A stretch of 64,000 nucleotides of DNA from assembly GCA_965248335.1 (NCBI GenBank), contig CBDFIY010000003.1, positions 496,001-560,000 on the forward strand, written 5' to 3'. The notes below the pieces were generated by a model that made no database searches, was not told the origin of the DNA, and saw only the letters and a program-made list of their open reading frames with translations. A program made the position numbers and the translations under genes. Positions 53,666 to 64,000 of the stretch are shown here, in pieces. How positions within the stretch are numbered: the first letter of the stretch is position 1; each line of letters opens with the position of its first letter. This DNA comes from CAKMZU01 sp965248335. Its GTDB lineage: Bacteria > Pseudomonadota > Gammaproteobacteria > Pseudomonadales > DT-91.

Positions 53666-54232
53666 ATGGGAAATAAGTATTTTTTTATCTGTATTCTTCT
53701 TTTTTTATCTTTGGCTGGCAGTGTTAGAGCGACAGTAAGTATTTTTGGTCAAAGTGCTGCTGGCGCAGTTTCTCTTGGTGGTGGGTTGGTTTTAGGCCGA
53801 GCTGCTGCTAATGCTACTGTTGATGCACTATGTTTTTTTACGGGGAGTCAGAGGCAGGAAAGCTCAACAGAGCGACCAAGGCAACAAGCAAGTGTCAAGA
53901 GTACAGTTATCAAGCTAGGGAAGTCGGTCATACCATCTGTCTTAGGTGCTTCTGCAGGTGTTGCAACGGCGGTGGGCTTACTCCCTGAGGTGGCGCATGG
54001 AGACAGCCCTTATGTGCCGGCCGAAGTGTTTGGGCCGTCAGCAGCTGCAGGTTCGGCAACATATACTGTTGTAAATGCTTTTCAGCAAGCTGTCATTAAT
54101 AAAGCTTATAAATGCTGTTACGGAGAAAGTGGCGAGCATGAGCAATTAACTGAGGCTGAGGCTGATGTTGAGTCTGGACAAAATGATGTTACGAAGGGGT
54201 ATGGGACGACAGGAAATGAAAGCAAGTTTTAA
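53666..54232 (+). CDS. Hypothetical exported Ala/Gly-rich protein
   Basis: I do not recognise this 188-residue protein. It has a signal peptide (YFFICILLFLSLAGSVRA, cleavage near A-T), an Ala/Gly-rich helix (SAAGAVSLGGGLVLGRAAANATVDAL), and a second one (VIPSVLGASAGVATAVGLLPEVA). A CCYGESGE segment and an acidic Gly/Thr tail follow. ATG 53666 with GGAG at 53657-53660 is the start; a TTG at 53639 is in frame. Two small-residue-rich hydrophobic helices suggest membrane association, as in several other secreted proteins of the window. Confidence 0.6.
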   Translation: MGNKYFFICILLFLSLAGSVRATVSIFGQSAAGAVSLGGGLVLGRAAANATVDALCFFTGSQRQESSTERPRQQASVKSTVIKLGKSVIPSVLGASAGVATAVGLLPEVAHGDSPYVPAEVFGPSAAAGSATYTVVNAFQQAVINKAYKCCYGESGEHEQLTEAEADVESGQNDVTKGYGTTGNESKF

Positions 54233-54333
54233 GAGGTTTGCTTTGAAAAGGGGCTTAACGTTTCTTCTCGTTGAACAAAATGCTTTTTTTTAACACTAAC
54301 CATAATAACCTTTAAATTTCGGGGTGTTATGTC

Positions 54334-55944
54334 GTGGAAATGAAAGTAGCGCTAGTGTTCACTTTGCTCGTCTTGTCCTTGCTTTCGGGTTGTGATCAAA
54401 AGCAAGGTGAATCTACTTCGCAGGGCGGCATAGCAAAGCCGACAGGATTATCTCACCCAGAATGGCTGATGAAAAAAGCAAAAGCAGAGACTTGGATGAA
54501 GGCCAAGTATGATGCGGGTGGGCATACCATGCCGGGGAGCCCTTCTTGGCTGATTTATATGCAATTTCTGGAAAGTGAATTCAAGGAAATTGGCATGGTC
54601 GATATGTTTAAGCATAGCTGGAAATTTGACCGTTGGTCGACCTCAGTAATGCCCGATCATTCCAAATGGTCGTTGGCTATTGGAAAGTATAAGATGCAGG
54701 TGGCAAATTACGCCGCATTTTCAGGGTCGACACCTACAAAAGGAATAACAGCGCCACTTGTCTTCTGTGATCCGAAGCATCTGCCGAAAGACATTAAAGG
54801 AAAAATTGTCGTCTTCAAAACCCAATCCGAGCCGACGAACTGGCGTATTGATAAATCATTCGAAACACTCTTTACATGGCATGACTATGAGTATGTATCT
54901 GACGAGGGAAGTTTTCCGCCAATACTCACGGTCGTAAAGCCTGAGATTTCGGTGGTGTTTGATACGTATTATCAGCTTGAGCAGGCAAAGGCCTTCCGAA
55001 AAATTTTAAAAGAGGGTAAGGCGGCTGGTGGATTGTTTGTGCTCAATGGCACATTTCAGCGATTTGCAGGTATAGAGTCTTATACGGTGCCTGAAGTTTA
55101 TGGCGTGCCTGTTTTATTTATTGACGAGAAAACAGGCCGCGAGATTATTGCTGCTGCGAAAAATAGGGCAAAAGCAACTCTGAAGCTTGAAGCAAAGGTT
55201 GCGCCTTCAGCGCTTTATCAGCTTTATGGCTACTTGCCGGGTAAGAATTATGGAAAGGAGAATGATGAATATGTTCTCCTCTGCACGCATACAGATGGCC
55301 CTTCCATTTCACAAGAGAATGGAGCGTTGGGTTTGTTGGGCGTAGCTAGTTACTTTTCACAATTCCCTCAGTCAAAACGAGACAGAACACTCTTACTTTA
55401 TTTGGATAGTAGGCACTATTACCCGGGAGGTAAGAGTGCTGCAGGCAAATACGATTTCGTGACTGCCTACCCTGATATTGCCAAAAAAGTTGTTGCTTCG
55501 CTATCAATGGAGCAGTTAGGGCAATTCGAGTTCCGTGAAAAAAATGGGCATTACGAGCGCACAGGTTTTACAGAAGGCGTGATGCTTTGGACAAGAAATA
55601 ATCAAAAGCTTGTTGATGCAGCTATTTCTGTGGTGCATAAATACGAATTACCCAGAACACGTGTAACGAATGTTGAGCGAAAGGGCGTGAACGGGAAAAC
55701 ACAAGGCCTCTGGTATGGTGTGGGTGCAATTGCGCTAGCAAAGCCGAATGAGTTAGTTCAGATGCCAACACTTAATGTACCAGGATTTTCTTTGTTGGGG
55801 GCGATGGGGGGATACTGGACAACAATGTCGCAGATTGAAAATTTCGACATAAGCTTATTTGTTAAGCAAGTATCAGCTATGACTGAGCTAACGGAGTTAC
55901 TACTCAAGGCTGACCTTAAAACGATTAAGCCAGAGGGTAGTTGA
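54334..55944 (+). CDS. M28-peptidase-like lipoprotein with PA domain, probably catalytically altered
   Basis: A 536-residue lipoprotein (lipobox LSGC). Residues about 130-290 resemble a protease-associated domain (APLVFCDPKHLPKDIKGKIVVFKT...GVPVLFIDEKTGREII). Residues about 310-530 resemble an M28 zinc aminopeptidase: VLLCTHTDGPSISQENGALGLLGVASYF corresponds to the H-x-D...GAxDNxSG region and TLLLYLDSRHYYPGGKSA to the EE-G region. The bridging Asp is in an ENGA context and the usual Glu-Glu pair is SR, so metal binding may be lost. GTG 54334 has GGGGTG upstream; ATG 54340 is an alternative start. Confidence 0.65.
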   Translation: MEMKVALVFTLLVLSLLSGCDQKQGESTSQGGIAKPTGLSHPEWLMKKAKAETWMKAKYDAGGHTMPGSPSWLIYMQFLESEFKEIGMVDMFKHSWKFDRWSTSVMPDHSKWSLAIGKYKMQVANYAAFSGSTPTKGITAPLVFCDPKHLPKDIKGKIVVFKTQSEPTNWRIDKSFETLFTWHDYEYVSDEGSFPPILTVVKPEISVVFDTYYQLEQAKAFRKILKEGKAAGGLFVLNGTFQRFAGIESYTVPEVYGVPVLFIDEKTGREIIAAAKNRAKATLKLEAKVAPSALYQLYGYLPGKNYGKENDEYVLLCTHTDGPSISQENGALGLLGVASYFSQFPQSKRDRTLLLYLDSRHYYPGGKSAAGKYDFVTAYPDIAKKVVASLSMEQLGQFEFREKNGHYERTGFTEGVMLWTRNNQKLVDAAISVVHKYELPRTRVTNVERKGVNGKTQGLWYGVGAIALAKPNELVQMPTLNVPGFSLLGAMGGYWTTMSQIENFDISLFVKQVSAMTELTELLLKADLKTIKPEGS

Positions 55945-56054
55945 TGGGAAGTAACTAGGGAGAGGTTTTTGCAGTAGATGCCGACTAAATAGCTGCTGTG
56001 AGGGTAGCGTTAAGGTGCGAAAGAAAGAAAAATACGAAAAATGTTAGAAAGCGC

Positions 56055-56082
56055 TTGCAAAGAAAATCAGCTTGCCTATAAT
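56055..56082 (+). promoter_or_regulatory. rrn promoter P1
   Basis: TTGCAA (56055-56060) and perfect TATAAT (56077-56082), 16 bp apart, followed by a GC-rich discriminator (GCGCCCC), as in stringently controlled rRNA promoters. The rest of 55945-56477 is leader sequence with no gene. Confidence 0.75.
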
Positions 56083-56175
56083 GCGCCCCTCTTCTGCAGA
56101 ACAACGGGCAAGCGGCTCAGCGGGATGAAGAAGAGAGCTTCTAATTAAAACGTTGAAAAACAAATAATTAAAAGC

Positions 56176-56203
56176 TTGACAGGCGAAAGCGGCGACGTAT
56201 AAT
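56176..56203 (+). promoter_or_regulatory. rrn promoter P2
   Basis: Perfect TTGACA (56176-56181) and TATAAT (56198-56203), 16 bp apart, about 120 bp after P1 and 275 bp before 16S. The ACGCTCC discriminator follows. Tandem P1/P2 promoters are usual for rrn operons. Confidence 0.85.
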
Positions 56204-56277
56204 ACGCTCCACTTTCAAGCAGTAAGCCAAGTCACCGGCTACTGAGAAAGGCCAAACAACATCAAGCATGTTGTCGT

Positions 56278-56310
56278 TATTTAACAAATTAGATCAAGTA
56301 ATACGTGTGG
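56278..56310 (+). promoter_or_regulatory. rrn boxA-like antiterminator and 16S processing-stem 5' strand
   Basis: GTTATTTAACAAATT resembles boxA (GCTCTTTAACA). The next 20 bases (56291-56310) are exactly complementary to 58041-58060 after the 16S gene and would form the RNase III stem around pre-16S. Confidence 0.75.
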
Positions 56311-56477
56311 GCACTTGTTGTATTCATGAGTAAATATAAACTCGAATATACAGTGTTCACTCTAAAATTTATTTTAGGTTTACAAAAAACAGTATTTCGA
56401 GTCGTGATGCTTTTGTCTTTTAGATAAAAGTAATTGCAAAGTGATTAGAGCGAAGGCTCTTAAAAATCTTTTGATTT

Positions 56478-58013
<1,536 letters not shown>

Positions 58014-58040
58014 AACGAAGCTCCTGATGCAACAATGTGT

Positions 58041-58060
58041 CCACACGTATTACTTGATCT
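58041..58060 (+). promoter_or_regulatory. 16S processing-stem 3' strand
   Basis: The 20 bases are a perfect reverse complement of 56291-56310, forming the RNase III processing stem. Confidence 0.75.
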
Positions 58061-58255
58061 AAGATGGTTGACCAAGATAAGTCAAAGGGTCGCAGGTTTT
58101 GATCTATTGTAGATTGCATATAGCGACTATGAAGATTAAGCAAAGAGATTTTTGCTTTAGCAAGGCATCGAAGAGTGAGAGAGGGCGCATACGTGAGTAT
58201 GTAACCGATTGAGCGATGAGATAACGCCGCTAAAGGGAAAAGATCGACGCATAAT

Positions 58256-58332
<77 letters not shown>

Positions 58333-58445
58333 ATTTTTCCTTATTCGGCGTCAAGGAATCACTCACGTGCAAAAGCACGCTTCGTAATTCCTTTCCTAGC
58401 CTAAGAAAAAATCCCTCTACTCACACTGAACCCTAATCCCATTAT

Positions 58446-58521
58446 GGGGCTATAGCTCAGCTGGGAGAGCGCCTGCCTTGCACGCAGGAGGTCAGCAGTT
58501 CGATCCTGCTTAGCTCCACCA
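58446..58521 (+). tRNA. tRNA-Ala(UGC)
   Basis: A 76-nt cloverleaf beginning GGGGCTATAGCTCAGCTGGG, with anticodon loop CTTGCAC, T-loop TTCGATC and encoded CCA. It is the second spacer tRNA. A boxA-like GTTCTTTAAAAA near 58616 follows before 23S. Confidence 0.97.
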
Positions 58522-58839
58522 CTACTTACTTGATCAAAGAAGCCACATCAAAGCACACGATGACGAAAGTCATACAGAATTCGTGTATTTTGATCTGGTT
58601 TTTTACAACCGGAATGTTCTTTAAAAAGATAGAAATGAAAAAGCTGATTGTTTAAATCGAAAGATTTGAACACCAAATTGATATAAATGCATACATTGCA
58701 TCTTAAAAAAAGTGTGAACTCAAGCGTCGATGATTTGTTTAACCGACAAATCACCGATACACACAACGGCGAAATAACAGTTGATAGTCAAGTCGAATAT
58801 TAACTGTCTAGTTTTTGTTCATAGACGTTTTACGTTTAT

Positions 58840-61735
<2,896 letters not shown>

Positions 61736-61956
61736 TAAACTTAAAAGGTTTATGTGAACAAGACGAAAGACGTTGTGTGACAACGGGTTACCTATAAAAT
61801 GGTAGCAATGAGAGTTGACACTAAACAAGACAAAGCAGTGTATGTAATTATCAATATGGCATATCAGCGAATCATTTTTATCGAATTCGGTTGGGGTTAA
61901 CGACGAATGATCAAAAAATATTTTGATTAGTCCATGTTAGCGACAACCAAACAGTT

Positions 61957-62074
61957 TGCTTGGCGAACATAGAGTGCTGGAACCACCTGATTCCATACCG
62001 AACTCAGTAGTGAAACGGTACATCGCCGATGGTAGTGTGGGGTTTCCCCATGTGAGAGTAGGTCATCGCCAAGC
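61957..62074 (+). rRNA. 5S ribosomal RNA
   Basis: About 118 nt from TGCTTGGCGAACATAGAG to GGTCATCGCCAAGC; the ends pair (CTTGGCG / CGCCAAG). The conserved CCGAACTCAGTAGTGAAAC and CGATGGTAGTGTGG are present. Spacer 61736-61956 has no further gene. Confidence 0.95.
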
Positions 62075-62083
62075 TTTTATTCT

Positions 62084-62117
62084 AAAAGGACTATCCGTAA
62101 GGGTAGTCCTTTTTTTA
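62084..62117 (+). terminator. rrn operon terminator
   Basis: Stem AAAGGACTATCC / GGGTAGTCCTTT with a GTAA loop, followed by a long T-run; a strong intrinsic terminator just after 5S. Confidence 0.9.
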
Positions 62118-62561
62118 TGGGCGTTATTTAGATATTTGAAAATAGGCTTTACCTGTTTTTTGCGTGTTATCTTCACGTCTAAGTGCTTCGCCTTTTGCTT
62201 TAAGGTGTATTCTCAATAATAAATATCTAATATTTTTGATTGAATAAAAAACTTGATTAGACAGCCCCTTACTGAAATCAAGCTATTCACATAAACTGAG
62301 ATTCTTATAACATGGCTTTGTTTATGGTGGCACGCGGCTTTTATGTTTATGACTCACTTGAGCGTCAGTAGTCAGGGACTCCTAACAATAATTGATTAAT
62401 CTAGCGTGTTATTTTTTTTTCAAACTGATGAGAATTCGCTCAAACTGTCGTTCCTGCGAAGGCAAGAATCCACCTATTCCTTTTTATGGATCATTTATTG
62501 CCAGAAGGCCCTGCGTCAGTAGTAAGATGAATGTATTTAGGCGTCACTTTGAGCTTAACTT
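62118..62561. other. Intergenic region with a REP-like palindrome
   Basis: No supported gene. Around 62451-62468, TTCCTGC-GAAG-GCAAGAA followed by TCC resembles a decayed TTCCCGCGAAGGCGGGAATCC palindrome of the REP/dRS3 kind found in many proteobacteria. Otherwise AT-rich and featureless. Confidence 0.4.
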
Positions 62562-63323
62562 TCATATTATTGTTAATTTTTTGTAGGGACGTTCTACTTT
62601 TTTAAATTTAGGCATTAAATTAACATCTGTTGTTTTTAGGGTTTTGTTTGCGTAATTTGATTTAGATTTTTTTTCATATTGATCATGACCTTCCGTTAAT
62701 TTATTTTCACTCCAAAGTACATGTTCTTTTCGACTGTTATCGGCAAGGGTATGAATAAGAATAAATTTATTGGGTAGTGTTTCTTTTCTCTCTTTTGCGC
62801 GCTCCAGTAATAATCCCTGAGATTCTTTTGAATATGTATTTTTGATTAGCTCCTGAGAAACCCTTCCTCTACCGGGCTTTATGTTATGTTGAAGAAAGGA
62901 GAGCGTTTTAAGTTGAATGTTATACGGAACCACTGTTAAATTCTTCGTGCTTAAATAGTCAATAGCTTGGCCTAGGTGACCTATTACTTCTTCCACTGGC
63001 GTGTTTCCTGTGGGGGTAGGTGCTATATCTGGTGTTTTGCAAGATGTTTGGGAGACTTTGTTTGAAAGTTTGTTGAAGTCAGTACTTAACCTTTCGACTG
63101 TAACTTTTTCTGTTGTCTGTAAGTCGCTCCATAATTTTTTCGCATATTTATTATTAGCATCAACCTCATGCTGATAATCCTCTAAGATTTTTTTATCATT
63201 TTTAGATGATGGACTACCGGAAAAAAAAGAAACAAAGCCAAGACATTTTTGTTTAATGTTAAATGCGTTACAGGCGTTGGATATAATTAATATAAAAATA
63301 ATACTTGGAAGTGAGAGGGGCAT
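62562..63323 (-). CDS. Hypothetical exported protein
   Basis: I do not recognise this 253-residue protein. It has a short signal peptide (LPSIIFILIISNACNA, cleavage near A-F), a helical charged segment (about 38-95), a Pro/Thr linker (TPDIAPTPTGNTP), then VEEVIGHLGQAIDYLSTKNL, and a basic Lys-rich C-terminus. The V-E-x-V...A-I-x-Y-L-S motif recurs in the protein encoded at 63489 on the other strand. The two genes are divergent, with 165 bp between them. Coding confidence comes from the clear signal peptide and the long open frame. Confidence 0.55.
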   Translation of the reverse strand: MPLSLPSIIFILIISNACNAFNIKQKCLGFVSFFSGSPSSKNDKKILEDYQHEVDANNKYAKKLWSDLQTTEKVTVERLSTDFNKLSNKVSQTSCKTPDIAPTPTGNTPVEEVIGHLGQAIDYLSTKNLTVVPYNIQLKTLSFLQHNIKPGRGRVSQELIKNTYSKESQGLLLERAKERKETLPNKFILIHTLADNSRKEHVLWSENKLTEGHDQYEKKSKSNYANKTLKTTDVNLMPKFKKVERPYKKLTII

Positions 63324-63488
63324 GTTGTTTATACATTTTAGCTAAACAGTATTGGATGTGTGCATCAGAGAATGGTTCTAGTTGATAACATTACAGTGAT
63401 TTAATAGAAAATATTGTTCGCTGGAAAATTGAATTTCCATGGTTTTTTTTAGGTCGATAGTAGGTGTGATGAAAAGCGAGTAACTGTA

Positions 63489-63884
63489 ATGCATTTATTT
63501 TCAAGAGGTAGTTGGATTAATGTATGTCGAATACGGCCATGGCTTTTTTTTCGCTGCTATTTCATCAAGTTCCTTATATTTCTATCCATAGCTATTCTCA
63601 CGATGCAGATTTCAACAAGCTCTCAGGCAAATGTTTTAAAAACAATCTTGGCAGTAATATGTCCGTGTTTTGAAAAATCAGGCTATGAGAGTATTGGAAA
63701 CGGTAGTGGAATCAAGGTAGAGGCGGTCACTAGACTCCATATAGCTATAAATTATCTATCTGGAAATATTAAATCTGGTTCTCCCTTAGTTCGTGCAGAG
63801 TGGTGTCTATCAGTATACGACCTATCCTCTATAGACAGTGCCAGTCGGAGTAATAGGGGTAGTGGCCATGAAAAAATTGAATGA
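63489..63884 (+). CDS. Hypothetical exported protein, short relative of its neighbour
   Basis: 131 residues with a membrane/signal segment (YFIKFLIFLSIAILTMQISTSSQA), a Cys-containing stretch (LAVICPCFEKSGYESIG) and VEAVTRLHIAINYLSGNIKSG. The last resembles VEEVIGHLGQAIDYLSTKNL of the 253-residue protein at 62562. It may be a truncated member of the same family, since it stops soon after the shared motif. The start is uncertain: about 25 residues precede the hydrophobic segment. Function unknown. Confidence 0.45.
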   Translation: MHLFSRGSWINVCRIRPWLFFRCYFIKFLIFLSIAILTMQISTSSQANVLKTILAVICPCFEKSGYESIGNGSGIKVEAVTRLHIAINYLSGNIKSGSPLVRAEWCLSVYDLSSIDSASRSNRGSGHEKIE

Positions 63885-64000
63885 TTCTATATTCGTCAAT
63901 ACGTTCTGATTCGGTCTATTTCATGAGCTACATCATCGGCCTTTTTTTCTCGTAGTATTAAAAAGATATCTGTAACGCTCATAGATAGCTGAATCTGTGT
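63885..64000. other. End of window, no feature seen
   Basis: AT-rich sequence after the last stop; nothing supported. Confidence 0.4.

Noticed and set aside
61956..62219. 87-codon ORF over 5S rRNA
   Set aside because: It lies on the 5S gene and the rrn terminator, so it is a chance ORF.

Overview
The window is chromosomal DNA from a gammaproteobacterium, AT-leaning by eye. Evidence for this is a homodimeric-type aceE, a long class II ilvC with divergent ilvY, queA-tgt, clpB, and a complete rrn operon ordered 16S, tRNA-Ile(GAU), tRNA-Ala(UGC), 23S, 5S. I cannot name the genus. Five ERIC-type 127-bp repeats occur, although nothing else in the gene content looks enterobacterial.

Layout. 0.2-4.6 kb: aceE-aceF of pyruvate dehydrogenase, with no lpd next to them. 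4.7-8.4 kb: an ERIC copy, a NamZ-type muramidase, then a reverse-strand old-yellow-enzyme/SDR pair. 8.6-14.2 kb: a tightly overlapping four-gene operon encoding a Toprim protein, an SMC-like ATPase, a kleisin-like protein and a MksE-like protein. It resembles Wadjet/MksBEFG plasmid defence but in the order D-C-A-B. 14.4-18.2 kb: a 1274-aa lipoprotein with kinase-like and ADP-ribosyltransferase-like stretches. 18.2-18.6 kb: a tRNA-Leu(CAA) gene split by a 320-nt group I intron in its anticodon loop. 18.8-21.5 kb: queA-tgt and two small genes. 21.8-26.2 kb: an OlsF-like ornithine-lipid synthase and a second large lipoprotein of the same architecture as the first. 26.3-32.3 kb: clpB behind a sigma32-like promoter, convergent with nhaA-oxygenase-glpK. 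32.6-38.2 kb: a porin, a PqiA-domain protein, a 134-bp MITE with perfect ends, a glycine-zipper lipoprotein, a YgjP peptidase, a lipase-like protein with Cys in place of the nucleophile Ser, and a small membrane protein. 38.2-41.2 kb: the reverse-strand trio retropepsin / 7TM transglutaminase-like / RimK-like ligase. 41.4-44.7 kb: ilvC < > ilvY-pssA. 44.8-55.9 kb: a beta-propeller lipoprotein, lysO, a sterol-desaturase-family hydroxylase, a Fur-box-preceded imelysin/di-haem (DUF1111) iron island whose DUF1513 gene is a relic broken by an ERIC copy, and two secreted proteins. 56-62.1 kb: the rrn operon with two consensus promoters and a terminator. 62.1-64 kb: sparse DNA with two secreted hypothetical proteins that share a short motif.

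The most unusual items are the intron-split tRNA-Leu, the SMC/Toprim operon, the pair of large lipoproteins with an internal membrane helix and effector-like C-termini, and the two kinds of miniature repeat (ERIC and a TIR-bounded MITE). Functional calls for the lipoproteins are inference from motif patterns only. No database search was possible.
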